Source: ZC4RG29 sp964521255 (lineage in GTDB: Bacteria; Bacteroidota; Bacteroidia; Cytophagales; Cyclobacteriaceae). From it: a stretch of DNA of 64,000 bases. The notes beneath the pieces are model-generated. The model was not told where the DNA came from, did no database searches, and saw only the letters and a list, made by a program, of their open reading frames with translations. The stretch covers positions 523,824 to 587,823 of the forward strand of contig CAZFRM010000001.1 of assembly GCA_964521255.1 (NCBI GenBank), written 5' to 3'. Position numbers and translations under genes: made by a program. Below are positions 24,566 to 32,734 of the stretch, in pieces (within the stretch, counting starts at the first letter, position 1; each line of letters starts with the position of its first letter).

Positions 24566-24611
24566 TTCTAGAGATTATTAAACGGTCTGGGTTTGGGTTC
24601 TAGAGATTATT
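24566..24611. repeat. short tandem duplication across a stop codon
   Basis: The 14-base sequence TTCTAGAGATTATT occurs at 24566-24579 and again at 24598-24611, 32 bases apart; the second copy contains the stop codon of the lipoprotein gene. This looks like a recent small duplication of the gene's 3' end. Confidence 0.6.
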
Positions 24612-25308
24612 TGGATAGCGTAAGTACAAGGCTTATTTCAGTATAATAGATGGCACTGGTTCCTTCAAAACCAGAATCTGTGCCGACAATGATCCATAGA
24701 TCACCATTTTGATTTGTGCGGGCAATGAATGAAGTGATGTTATTCCGGGTTTCCAATGCATAGCTCACACCATCGGTTGAAGCGGATGAAATTGTACCGA
24801 TTACCACCATGTCTTCACCCCGGGTACTTTGATTTCCCTTGTCCAGGTTCATCGTATAATAGCCGTCATGATTTACTTTCCTGGGTTCCTCGTTAAATGA
24901 ACCTGCCTTTAGAAATACACTCTCTCCCGGTGACCCGCCGATACCAATTGAATTCCTTGCTGCATTAGTTGCAAATTTTACTTCGAATGACGCTGCATAT
25001 TCGGTGTTTGGACTTAAACCTGATATCTTTTTTTTGAGAAACATAAAAAGATCATCACAATAGTTATTTCCACTTAAGAGCAAAGCTTTTTCCGAACCAA
25101 GATTTGCAGGCAGGTTGGTGTACGCAAACGTTAATTCATAGGCTATGGAATCATCCACAGGATAATCAGCAAAGTCTCCATACCAATCATATGAATCATT
25201 TTTGAAATCATATACCTCTGAAAAAACATAAAAACCATCGTTTTCAGGTAATGTCTCGCAACCGCACATCGTCAAAATAATAAACCAAGTGGCGTTCTTC
25301 CATCTCAT
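24607..25308 (-). CDS. putative lipoprotein, 233 aa
   Basis: I do not recognise a named family. The N-terminus MRWKNATWFIILTMCGCETL looks like a lipoprotein signal, with Cys17 the likely lipidated residue, although the lipobox is not ideal. The mature part is beta-rich (SYDWYGDFADYPVDDSIAYEL, PNTEYAASFEVKFATNAARN, SAIYYTEISLVLTLSK), reminiscent of a carbohydrate-binding-like jelly roll, and contains a GIGGSPGESVF loop. It is probably exposed on the outer membrane or in the periplasm. It is transcribed alone, divergent from the GAF-domain gene. Its 3' end carries a 32-base tandem duplication. Function unknown. Confidence 0.7.
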   Translation of the reverse strand: MRWKNATWFIILTMCGCETLPENDGFYVFSEVYDFKNDSYDWYGDFADYPVDDSIAYELTFAYTNLPANLGSEKALLLSGNNYCDDLFMFLKKKISGLSPNTEYAASFEVKFATNAARNSIGIGGSPGESVFLKAGSFNEEPRKVNHDGYYTMNLDKGNQSTRGEDMVVIGTISSASTDGVSYALETRNNITSFIARTNQNGDLWIIVGTDSGFEGTSAIYYTEISLVLTLSK

Positions 25309-25463
25309 AACTTTCGTCCGTTGCTGATTAGACCCTTCAATAGAAAATGAAGTTGTAAGTATGGATATCTTTTAATGTTAAAAGTCCGAGTCACAATATT
25401 TGACTTTGTTTTTGCGACCCTGTAAAAAACCAATTTTTACTTTTACTCGTTTAGGAACAAATC

Positions 25464-27833
25464 ATGATTATGAAAGATGACTTTACATATGATTTTCAAT
25501 TTCCATTTCAATCCACTTTAAACCTGAGATTGCTTATTGAATTTTGGGAACGAAAGTTAAAGGAAGGAAAAGCGGCGTTTTTTGCACCGCAGCTTATTGA
25601 TGAGCTGATGAATACATCGGAATTTCGAAACCCGGTAGAGAACATCAATGTATTAAATAAGCATAAGGAATTACTTGAGATATTAATTGGGTCCGTTATT
25701 CCTCCGGCATTCGATGATACTGAAATGGCTGCAGCGGTGGTGCCATTTAGCAATAAAGCTGTTCATACAACATCTGCATTCAATCGCGTCATCAATATTG
25801 GTAAACTAAATGAAACAGGTTCTATAAATATTCCGGGAGGGGACCTTCCAACGGGAAGAACCATCCAGGCTTGCCTGCTTATTCTGCAAAAATTTTATCA
25901 GGTTGATATAGACCTTAACAAACCTGTTTTGCTTACTGTACCCGAGCCCGACGGACTTCAAAGAGTTTATAAAGTTGTATCTGATTTTCGATTTTGTGAG
26001 ATCATTCCAAAATCTGATTTGAAACCAATTGATCCGGGGATCATAAAATTCATGACGGAAAAAATTTATGATCTCGACTTGTGGTTAAAATACATTCGTC
26101 CTGAAGATTATGAATTTCAGGGACTCATGATAATGCGATTAACGGATGTAACCCAGGAAGAAATGGTTTCATCTATGAAATATGATCTGCTTAAAAAAGA
26201 TGCTGTCATTGATCCTGCCAGTTTTAGATCTATGCAACAAAAGCTCAGGTCTGTTTTTGCAATGCCCGATTTGATGTTGGGGCTTGCTTATTTTGATCCA
26301 AACAATAATCTCGTATTGAATACGGGTAGCGAAGATACCTGGAAGAGTTTGACGGACAGTCCATGTACTGCCTGTGATTTTGCCGGATCAATTTATGAAC
26401 GTAGCTGGAATGAAAAACGAAATGTTACCGTAGAAAATCTTGAAACGTATCCTTTTAGAACTAAAGTTGAAGATTCATTATTGGCCAATAACATTAAGAG
26501 TATTGTTCTGGCTCCATTGGTAGATGGCAATGAAACAATTGGCTTGCTGGAGCTGGCTTCAACTGAAGCAAATACATTGAAACCCATTAGCGCTACAAAA
26601 GTTGAAAATGTTTTACCGATGTTCACGGCAGCTGTGAAGCGTGTTAAGTCGGATATGGAAATGGAGGTAAGAGCGCTCATTCAGGAAGAATGCACAGCTA
26701 TACATCCATCCGTTCAATGGCGTTTTTTTGAGGCAGGGTTGAATCTCTTAAACAAGAGAAGAACACATCCCACTGCAATGCTTGAAGAAATTAAGTTTGC
26801 GAATGTATATCCGTTTTTCGGTCTTACGGATATTCGCAATTCTTCATCAGAAAGAAATGCTGCTATTCTTGATGATCTTAGCGAAAATCTAAAGATGGCA
26901 ATTGCATTACTAAAACAGATTTATTCAAAAGTTCAGTTGCCGCTTGTTGAAGAATTAATTTTTAAAACAGAGAGCAATCTTGCAGCGCTTCATCACAACC
27001 TTGCAACAGGTGATGAGGTTACCGTACTGGACTTTTTAAGAAGAGAAGTCAATCCTATCATTGAACACTTTGCTTCAAATTCTTCCTTGAGCGAATCGAT
27101 AGCGGCATACCAAAATAATCTTGACCCCACTTTTGGTGTAGTGTATAAGAGGAGAAAAGAATTTGAAGACAGTTTACAGCAGATCAATGCTTTGATTGGC
27201 AGTGTGATTGACGAGGCTGAGGATGCTGCGCAACAGATATTTCCCCACTATTTTGAGAAGTACAAAACAGATGGTGTTGAATTCACGCTGTACCTTGGAG
27301 AATCGTTAGTTCGAAATAAAAAGTTCGATGAATTTTACATTCGAAACTTCAGGTTGTGGCAACTTCTTCTGATGTGCAATATTGCCAACACAATGGATCA
27401 GCTCCGGCCCAAGCTTCAGCGCAAACTTGATATCACGCAACTTATTCTTGTCCATGATCAATCGGTCACCATTCGTTTCAGGCAAGATGAAAAACGATTT
27501 GACGTTGACGGCGCCTATGACATTCGTTATGAAATTGTGAAGAAGCGAATTGATAAGGCTTACATAAAGGACACGCGCGAGCGCCTCACACAGCCTGGTA
27601 AAATTGCTATTGTGTACAGTCAGCCGAAAGTAGGTATAGAATACCGGCAGTATTTCAACTATCTTTTGACAAAGGGATTGATCAGCGAAACTATAGAAGA
27701 GTTTGAGCTCGAAGAACTACCGGGAGCAACCGGCCTGAGAGCTTTGCGCATTACACTCAGTAACAAAACCAAAGCAAACAAAGAGCAACTCAATTATCTT
27801 GTTGAAGATCTTGAGAAGACTTTTAATGCTTAA
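25464..27833 (+). CDS. GAF-domain protein, 789 aa
   Basis: Large soluble protein with a central GAF-like domain at about residues 259-392 (FAMPDLMLGLAYFDPNNNLV, then IKSIVLAPLVDGNETIGLLEL), the typical small-molecule-binding fold. The N-terminal 250 residues and the C-terminal 400 residues are mostly helical and match no named domain I know; a Cys-x-x-Cys-like SPCTACDF occurs near residue 305. No kinase, cyclase or DNA-binding module is present, so it may be a ligand-binding regulator acting through other proteins. I have the impression of a conserved Bacteroidota-only family. ATG at 25464 or 25470. It is monocistronic; a nested palindrome follows its stop. Confidence 0.8.
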   Translation: MIMKDDFTYDFQFPFQSTLNLRLLIEFWERKLKEGKAAFFAPQLIDELMNTSEFRNPVENINVLNKHKELLEILIGSVIPPAFDDTEMAAAVVPFSNKAVHTTSAFNRVINIGKLNETGSINIPGGDLPTGRTIQACLLILQKFYQVDIDLNKPVLLTVPEPDGLQRVYKVVSDFRFCEIIPKSDLKPIDPGIIKFMTEKIYDLDLWLKYIRPEDYEFQGLMIMRLTDVTQEEMVSSMKYDLLKKDAVIDPASFRSMQQKLRSVFAMPDLMLGLAYFDPNNNLVLNTGSEDTWKSLTDSPCTACDFAGSIYERSWNEKRNVTVENLETYPFRTKVEDSLLANNIKSIVLAPLVDGNETIGLLELASTEANTLKPISATKVENVLPMFTAAVKRVKSDMEMEVRALIQEECTAIHPSVQWRFFEAGLNLLNKRRTHPTAMLEEIKFANVYPFFGLTDIRNSSSERNAAILDDLSENLKMAIALLKQIYSKVQLPLVEELIFKTESNLAALHHNLATGDEVTVLDFLRREVNPIIEHFASNSSLSESIAAYQNNLDPTFGVVYKRRKEFEDSLQQINALIGSVIDEAEDAAQQIFPHYFEKYKTDGVEFTLYLGESLVRNKKFDEFYIRNFRLWQLLLMCNIANTMDQLRPKLQRKLDITQLILVHDQSVTIRFRQDEKRFDVDGAYDIRYEIVKKRIDKAYIKDTRERLTQPGKIAIVYSQPKVGIEYRQYFNYLLTKGLISETIEEFELEELPGATGLRALRITLSNKTKANKEQLNYLVEDLEKTFNA

Positions 27834-27850
27834 CTAGTCTTCCCACTTTT

Positions 27851-27982
27851 TTCCCGCAGAATTCGCCTGCCTTTGCCGAAACGGCTTCGTGCAGGCAGGC
27901 AGATTGAATGCACGCAGATTTGCGCTGAAGATTTATCTACGCCTTTTTTTGCGGTATTTTCAATCTGCAATTTCTGCGGGAA
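27851..27982. repeat. nested palindromic element between convergent genes
   Basis: Outer arms TTCCCGCAGAA (27851-27861) and TTCTGCGGGAA (27972-27982) match perfectly. Inside, GCCTGCCT (27865-27872) pairs with AGGCAGGC (27893-27900), and GCAGATTGAA (27899-27908) pairs with TTCAATCTGC (27959-27968). The 132-base unit can fold into a branched structure and is GC-richer than its flanks. It may be a REP/MITE-like element or act as a bidirectional transcript end. Confidence 0.6.
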
Positions 27983-28012
27983 TGTGATGGGATACCTAAT
28001 TCCTGCTTCGCT

Positions 28013-28729
28013 TTACAAGTGAAGGTCGGGCTGGTCTTCAGCGGTTGATGAAACAATAAACGGAGAAGCTTGCTGATGAAGTCTGATGGCTTTGCGTGAA
28101 AGAACGAAGGCTACAAAAAGGGATACAATGGCACCAATCCAAATACCCGGTACAAAAGAAATGAACCAAAAGTAATCGTACAGTCCATGAAAGAGTGTAG
28201 CCACAAGTAATGCCACGATGCTATAATATACTTCCCGGCTGTGAGTGAACTTTGCTTTCCCCAGAAAATAACCCATAAGCACTGCAAACATGGCGTGGGC
28301 CGGAACAGCGGTGAACATTCTTAATACAGCCGTAGCAATTCCATACTGGAAAACGTACAGGAAATTTTCAAACGTGGCGAATCCCATTCCCACCATTACG
28401 GCATAGACGATTCCATCGAATGGCTCGTTGAAATTTTTATTTCGATAAAGAACAAAACGAATGAAAATGAATTTGCTAAACTCTTCAATGAGCGCCACTT
28501 TTAGAAAGGCATTCATAAATTGGTCGGAAAGACTCTCGGCTTGAAAAACCACATATGAATCAAACGGCCAGGCTACTAAGTAAGTTACAAATGTGCTGAG
28601 CACTCCATAGACAAAACTAAGCAATAATAATCCGAATGGTTCCTTCTCGTGTTTATCTTTCAGGTAGATGAACAATGCAATAGCAAGGCCGGGCGCAAGA
28701 GCTAATCCAAAGAGGGTGAGGGCGTCCAT
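28013..28729 (-). CDS. PrsW-family intramembrane metalloprotease
   Basis: Multi-pass inner-membrane protease family; in Bacillus, PrsW makes the first cut of an anti-sigma factor. About seven hydrophobic segments are visible in 238 residues. The family motifs are Glu82-Glu83-x-x-Lys86 (IEEFSKF), Phe120-Glu121-Asn122 (GFATFENFLYV) and His145 (AVPAHAMFAVLMGYFLGKAK), all in the expected order. A start at 28729 puts the first membrane segment right at the N-terminus. It is followed upstream by an Atp10-like gene with a 23-base gap on the same strand. The substrate is unknown; no anti-sigma factor gene is in the window. Confidence 0.92.
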   Translation of the reverse strand: MDALTLFGLALAPGLAIALFIYLKDKHEKEPFGLLLLSFVYGVLSTFVTYLVAWPFDSYVVFQAESLSDQFMNAFLKVALIEEFSKFIFIRFVLYRNKNFNEPFDGIVYAVMVGMGFATFENFLYVFQYGIATAVLRMFTAVPAHAMFAVLMGYFLGKAKFTHSREVYYSIVALLVATLFHGLYDYFWFISFVPGIWIGAIVSLFVAFVLSRKAIRLHQQASPFIVSSTAEDQPDLHL

Positions 28730-28752
28730 TTTTAGATATCAATCTGTGTAGG

Positions 28753-29295
28753 TTATTCCAAAACTTCTTCTACTTCATCCATTTTTTGCGTTGTATACTT
28801 TCCCGATGTAGCATGTACAATTTTTCCGGTAGGATCAAGTACAAAAAAATAAGGAATATCTTTTTTCTCGAAGTCTAAGGCATCTTTATAAGTTTTCAGC
28901 TCTCCTTTATAGAACAGAATATAGGGAAGCAGGTTTGGATCAATGTTCTTCACAGCTTTTTTCTTGGCCGTTCCGGTTGCTGCTGCATTTACACCGGTGA
29001 ACATTGGAATGAAGTACACATTCACATCATAACCAAATCCATCGAAAAGCCCTTTGTTCTTTTGAATGAATTTTTGGAATACAGGTTGAAACCAGGAATT
29101 CAATTCGTCTTCTGATTTTTTTGAGTATGCTAAACCGAGTAACGTATATTTCCCTTTTACGTTGTCGGGCAATTTTACTTTTTTGTCTTCTACAGTCTCA
29201 GCTTCCATATCCGGAAAAATTTTACCAACTACTTGTGCGCGCAGGCTTAGTGAACAAACGAAAAGCAGAAGGAAGAAAAAATGAGATAGCTTCAT
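28753..29295 (-). CDS. exported thioredoxin-fold protein, Atp10-like, no CxxC
   Basis: A 180-residue exported protein with a signal peptide (about 1-20, ending LRAQ). The start of the mature part (VVGKIFPDMEAETVEDKKVKLPDNVKGKYTLLGLAY) has the redoxin outline, but the active-site position reads YSKKSEDELNSWFQP and lacks both cysteines. A lone SW and sE-L pattern and the C-terminal DIPYFFVLDPTGKIVHATSGKYT resemble the mitochondrial ATP synthase assembly factor Atp10 and its bacterial relatives; this is a by-eye resemblance. It sits 23 bases upstream of prsW on the same strand. Redox activity is unlikely; a binding or chaperone role is possible. Confidence 0.7.
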   Translation of the reverse strand: MKLSHFFFLLLFVCSLSLRAQVVGKIFPDMEAETVEDKKVKLPDNVKGKYTLLGLAYSKKSEDELNSWFQPVFQKFIQKNKGLFDGFGYDVNVYFIPMFTGVNAAATGTAKKKAVKNIDPNLLPYILFYKGELKTYKDALDFEKKDIPYFFVLDPTGKIVHATSGKYTTQKMDEVEEVLE

Positions 29296-29507
29296 AAAAA
29301 AATTTTTTTAAAGTTAAAGAATAACCAAGGTTCATAGACCTCGTAAAGCAAAATTGTGTCCATATTTTCGGCAGATGAACATTAAAGAACATTATGATCG
29401 TATTTAAGGAATTTTTTTTGCGTGGATGGCTGGTGAATTTCACGAGAGATGTTTTTGGCTCACATTGATCTCAGGTTTTGTGTAATTTCTTCCGATTAAC
29501 TATTAAG

Positions 29508-29648
29508 TGGACTTACGCAGCCTAACGAATCATTTGAATTTCTTTCGTGACAATTTTGTGCTTTTGAGGTTTTGTGGCTGAATTTTCGATACTTCCGTAT
29601 GCCACGAAATTTCAAAAACACAAAAATTCACAAAGGTGCGTAAGTCCA
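29508..29648. mobile_element. MITE-like inverted repeat element
   Basis: Terminal arms TGGACTTACGCA (29508-29519) and TGCGTAAGTCCA (29637-29648) are perfect inverted repeats. Inner arms (about 29541-29578 and 29601-29636) are also imperfectly complementary, so nearly the whole 141 bases folds into one long hairpin. The hexamer CTATTA occurs at both flanks (29500-29505 and 29650-29655) and could be a target-site duplication. No protein is encoded, consistent with a non-autonomous element. Confidence 0.55.
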
Positions 29649-29660
29649 GCTATTAACAAT

Positions 29661-29707
29661 TCGATGTCGTTGAATTAAGCATTATTCTCTTAATTCAACG
29701 ACATCGA
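29661..29707. repeat. 19-bp perfect hairpin downstream of nitroreductase
   Basis: TCGATGTCGTTGAATTAAG (29661-29679) and its exact reverse complement (29689-29707) are separated by nine bases. It lies 24 bases past the nitroreductase stop but has no T tract on either side, so it may be a transcript 3'-end stabiliser, a protein-binding palindrome or part of a repeat element rather than a classical terminator. Confidence 0.7.
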
Positions 29708-29731
29708 TTGACAATTCGCGATTACTTAACG

Positions 29732-30313
29732 CTATCTAACCCAGGCGACTTTTTCGTCAATTGATTTTCGCTTTCCAACTGGTAATTGATTTTTAGGTAT
29801 ACCAATGTGAATGAATCCGATGAGTTTGTCTTCTTTATCAAAACCAAAGACTTCTTGTGCTCCGTCAAAATAAGTAATGCCACCGGTACCTAAATAACAC
29901 CCAACACCATAGGCTGTTGCTGTGAGGTACATGTTTTGTATTGCACAAAAAACTGCACCCATTTCTTCAATCTCAGGAACAGATTTTTTTTCATCCCGTT
30001 TCATTCCCACAACAATGATGTGCGATGATAACATCGGCTTGGTCAACAGATTTTTGTAACGCTCTTCTTTAAATGTGTTATCATCGGTTGTGATTTTTTT
30101 GTAATGATCAGCTTGTACTTCCGCCAGTTTTTTTAATCCTTCTCCTGTGAATACCACAAATCGCCAGGGTTCAGTAAGCTTATGGGTTGGCGCCCAGTTT
30201 GCATTCTCCAGCATTTGCGTGACAATGGCATCATCTACAGGTTGACCACTATAATCATTTTGGAAAACTGATCTTCTTTCGCGAATGAGTTTGTTTAATT
30301 CGTCTGCGTTCAT
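29732..30313 (-). CDS. nitroreductase-family FMN oxidoreductase
   Basis: FMN-dependent, NAD(P)H-using nitroreductase-fold protein of 193 residues. The N-terminal FMN-binding motif is ELNKLIRERRSVFQNDYSG, with ENANWAPTHKLTEPWRFVVF as the second cofactor segment, and the C-terminal GIPKNQLPVGKRKSIDEKVAWV is typical of the YdjA-like group. AIQNMYLTATAYGVGCYLGTG is the conserved third motif. The natural substrate is unknown; such enzymes reduce nitro groups, quinones or pyridine-like compounds. A strong terminator lies between it and metK, so it is likely transcribed separately. Confidence 0.93.
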   Translation of the reverse strand: MNADELNKLIRERRSVFQNDYSGQPVDDAIVTQMLENANWAPTHKLTEPWRFVVFTGEGLKKLAEVQADHYKKITTDDNTFKEERYKNLLTKPMLSSHIIVVGMKRDEKKSVPEIEEMGAVFCAIQNMYLTATAYGVGCYLGTGGITYFDGAQEVFGFDKEDKLIGFIHIGIPKNQLPVGKRKSIDEKVAWVR

Positions 30314-30349
30314 ATTATTTCTTTTCTATTCGTTACGAAAGATATAAAT

Positions 30350-30380
30350 AAAAAAGGCTGCTCTGCCTGACAGCCTTTTT
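30350..30380 (-). terminator. terminator of metK
   Basis: AAAAAGGCTG (30351-30360) and CAGCCTTTTT (30371-30380) form a 10-bp stem with a 10-base loop, T-rich on both strands. On the minus strand it lies 50 bases after the metK stop. Confidence 0.85.
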
Positions 30381-30395
30381 CTTAAGAAGATTAGA

Positions 30396-30413
30396 GTTAT
30401 TAGTTATCCGTTA
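30396..30413. repeat. short dispersed repeat (GTTATCCGTTAA type), copy 1
   Basis: GTTATTAGTTATCCGTTAA-like sequence just after the metK stop; an almost identical stretch occurs at 59825-59843 after the NIPSNAP gene. Confidence 0.35.
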
Positions 30414-30429
30414 ATAGCACTTTAATGGC

Positions 30430-31686
30430 TTAGCTCAACTTGAAAGCTTTCTTTACATCTTTCACATGATCAAGTTTTTCCCAGGGGAAAAGTTCAACTG
30501 AAATTTTCTTTTCGTTTTGCTTTCCTTTATTGAAAACTTTCTCAACTACTTTGCTTTCACGACCCATGTGACCATAAGCAGCCGTTTCGGCATAGATGGG
30601 TGTTCTTAATTTGAAACGCTGTTCAATGAAGTACGGACGCATATCAAATATCTTTTCCACTTTCCGTGAGATTTCTCCATCCGTCATGTTTACTTTTGAG
30701 GTACCGTATGTGTTCACATATAATCCAACGGGTTTTGCCACTCCAATTGCGTAAGCTACCTGAACCAGTACCTCATCGCATACGCCTGCGGCGACAAGAT
30801 TTTTAGCGATATGCCGGGTAGCATAAGCAGCTGAGCGGTCAACTTTAGAAGGATCTTTACCGGAGAAGGCACCTCCACCATGTGCACCTTTGCCTCCGTA
30901 GGTATCAACAATAATTTTTCTTCCTGTAAGTCCGGTATCTCCGTGTGGTCCCCCGATCACAAATTTACCGGTAGGATTCACGTAGTACTTGATGTCATTA
31001 TTGAAAAGTTTTTGCACACGTGCAGGAAGTTTTTTCTTCACGCGTGGAATCAGAATGTTAATTACATCCTCTTTTATTTTTTTGAGCATCACACCGTCCT
31101 TTGCAAAGTCATCGTGTTGTGTTGAAATTACGATGGCATCGATGCGCACGGGCTTGTTATCATCACCATATTCAATAGTAACTTGTGATTTTGCATCCGG
31201 CCGTAAATAGGCAATTGCTTTTCTTTCTCTGCGAAGCGCCGCTAATTCTCTTAAAAGTAAGTGGGCGAGTTCAAGTGGCAAAGGCATGTAGTTGTCAGTC
31301 TCATTGGTTGCATAACCAAACATCATACCCTGGTCTCCTGCACCCTGGTCTTCTTTCTTCCTGCGTTCAACACCCTGGTTGATATCTGCTGATTGTTCAT
31401 GAATGGCTGAGAAAATACCGCAGCTATTCGCCTCAAACATATATTCACTTTTGGTATAACCAATTTTCTTAACCACTTCACGCGCGATGTCCTGAACATC
31501 GAGGTAAGCTTTTGATTTTACCTCACCAGCCAGAACAACCTGACCTGTTGTAACAAGCGTTTCACAGGCAACTTTTGAATCGGCGTCGTACGCTAAAAAA
31601 TAATCGATAAGCGCGTCTGAAATTTGATCGGCAACTTTATCGGGATGGCCCTCAGAAACCGACTCCGAAGTAAAAAGATATGGCAT
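30430..31686 (-). CDS. metK: S-adenosylmethionine synthetase
   Basis: Makes S-adenosylmethionine from methionine and ATP in the cytoplasm. All family blocks are present: SEGHPDKVADQISDA near the N-terminus, GAGDQGMMFGYA (the ATP and K-binding signature), and GGGAFSGKDPSKVDRSAAY (the phosphate-loop signature). The 418-residue length is normal for Bacteroidota. The gene is followed by a strong terminator, and a -7 box TAACTTTG lies about 50 bases upstream of the ATG on the same strand; the leader is too short for a SAM riboswitch that I could recognise. Confidence 0.98.
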   Translation of the reverse strand: MPYLFTSESVSEGHPDKVADQISDALIDYFLAYDADSKVACETLVTTGQVVLAGEVKSKAYLDVQDIAREVVKKIGYTKSEYMFEANSCGIFSAIHEQSADINQGVERRKKEDQGAGDQGMMFGYATNETDNYMPLPLELAHLLLRELAALRRERKAIAYLRPDAKSQVTIEYGDDNKPVRIDAIVISTQHDDFAKDGVMLKKIKEDVINILIPRVKKKLPARVQKLFNNDIKYYVNPTGKFVIGGPHGDTGLTGRKIIVDTYGGKGAHGGGAFSGKDPSKVDRSAAYATRHIAKNLVAAGVCDEVLVQVAYAIGVAKPVGLYVNTYGTSKVNMTDGEISRKVEKIFDMRPYFIEQRFKLRTPIYAETAAYGHMGRESKVVEKVFNKGKQNEKKISVELFPWEKLDHVKDVKKAFKLS

Positions 31687-31732
31687 AAATTATCTGTTGT
31701 TTAATTTTTTAGTTTTCAACTTTAAAGGTGCG

Positions 31733-31740
31733 CAAAGTTA
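31733..31740 (-). promoter_or_regulatory. metK -7 promoter element
   Basis: Read on the minus strand, TAACTTTG matches the Bacteroidota -7 consensus TAnnTTTG about 47 bases before the metK ATG. No TTTG at the ideal -33 distance was found. Confidence 0.45.
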
Positions 31741-31790
31741 TAAGATTTGAACAAAAACATAAATCACAGGGTTGTGAGACTTTTATCTAC

Positions 31791-32501
31791 CTAAGCGAGA
31801 AACAAGAAGATCGCAGGTACTTTTGGCAGATCAATAGATTTACCTCTCCATTCACGAATGGAAAGGGTTCTAATGAATTCATTCGTTCCTGTGAGATCCA
31901 TTGCAATACAGAGTTGCGTTTCGGGCTTTAGGATTTTAAGCAGGCTGTTAAAAAGGGAAGAGTTTCTATAGGGGGTTTCAATAAAAATTTGTGTTTGTTT
32001 TTTCAAAGCAGATTCCCGTTCATATTCATGAATGGCTTTATCTCTTTCTTTTGTTTCTATAGGAAGATAGCCATGAAAGGCAAATTTCTGACCGTTTAAC
32101 CCGGATGCCATCAAAGCAAGAAAAATTGAGGATGGCCCAACTAAAGGCACAACTTTTATTTCATGTTCATGTGCATATTTTACAGCCATTGAACCCGGGT
32201 CTGCTATCCCTGGTACACCCGACTCGGAAAGAACACCAATATTATTGCTATCATAAATGGGCTGGAATAGCTGCGCCATTTCTGCGTAAGTAGTCTCTTT
32301 GTCTAATACTTTAAAGTCGAGCGTTTCGATGGAAGGGTAAATTTTCAAGCTGCTTAGAAAGCGTCGTGCCGTGCGAACATTCTCAGCGAGAAAATGTTGT
32401 ATGGTGGGCAATTCATTTCTGACCATTATTGGAATAACTTCGTCCTGGGTTTCGTCCGCTATGATGGTGGGGATCAGAATAAGTTTACCTTTTGCGGCCA
32501 T
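31791..32501 (-). CDS. tetrapyrrole-methylase-fold methyltransferase, RsmI-like
   Basis: SAM-dependent methyltransferase of the RsmI group; RsmI itself 2'-O-methylates C1402 of 16S rRNA. Seen motifs are IGVLSESGVPGIADPGS, VPLVGPSSIFLALMASGL, KFAFHGYLPIE and the IFIETPYRNSSLFNSLL block, all matching the family. The 236-residue protein lacks most of the N-terminal GTLYVVATPIGN-type signature, which reads MAAKGKLILIPTII here, a variant I associate with a Bacteroidota paralogue, so 16S C1402 specificity is not assured. The divergent neighbour is a DUF2905 membrane protein starting 20 bases away. Confidence 0.85.
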   Translation of the reverse strand: MAAKGKLILIPTIIADETQDEVIPIMVRNELPTIQHFLAENVRTARRFLSSLKIYPSIETLDFKVLDKETTYAEMAQLFQPIYDSNNIGVLSESGVPGIADPGSMAVKYAHEHEIKVVPLVGPSSIFLALMASGLNGQKFAFHGYLPIETKERDKAIHEYERESALKKQTQIFIETPYRNSSLFNSLLKILKPETQLCIAMDLTGTNEFIRTLSIREWRGKSIDLPKVPAIFLFLA

Positions 32502-32520
32502 GATTCAATAGTCAATTTAT

Positions 32521-32733
32521 ATGGGAAGAATATTTATACTTATTGGAATTCTAATGATTGTAATAGGTTTGGTACTGCAATATTCAAACAAAATTCCATT
32601 TCTGGGGAAGCTGCCAGGCGACATTCGCATTGAAAAAGAGAATGTAAAAGTTTATATCCCCATCACCACAAGTATTTTGATCAGCATTGTACTAACGCTC
32701 ATACTATACCTGGTTAATAAATTCAAAAACTAA
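32521..32733 (+). CDS. DUF2905 small membrane protein
   Basis: The 70-residue protein has two hydrophobic helices (about 3-20 and 46-65) separated by the diagnostic segment FLGKLPGDIRIEKENVKVYIPI, which defines the DUF2905 family; a function for this family is not known to me. The start ATG at 32521 is only 19 bases from the start of the divergent RsmI-like gene, so the two share a very short promoter region. It is intact and of normal length for the family. Confidence 0.9.
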   Translation: MGRIFILIGILMIVIGLVLQYSNKIPFLGKLPGDIRIEKENVKVYIPITTSILISIVLTLILYLVNKFKN

Positions 32734-32734
32734 T

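Larger units (their letters stand above)
29296..29731. other. 436-base intergenic region rich in inverted repeats
   Basis: Between the Atp10-like gene and the nitroreductase there is no convincing gene. The region holds a 141-base MITE-like inverted repeat (29508-29648) and a 19-bp perfect hairpin (29661-29707), listed separately. A short open frame at 29222-29443 is a shadow of the Atp10-like gene. Confidence 0.7.

Noticed and set aside
31687..31790. SAM riboswitch before metK
   Set aside because: The leader between the -7 box and the ATG is only about 40-50 bases and shows no conserved riboswitch fold that I can see.
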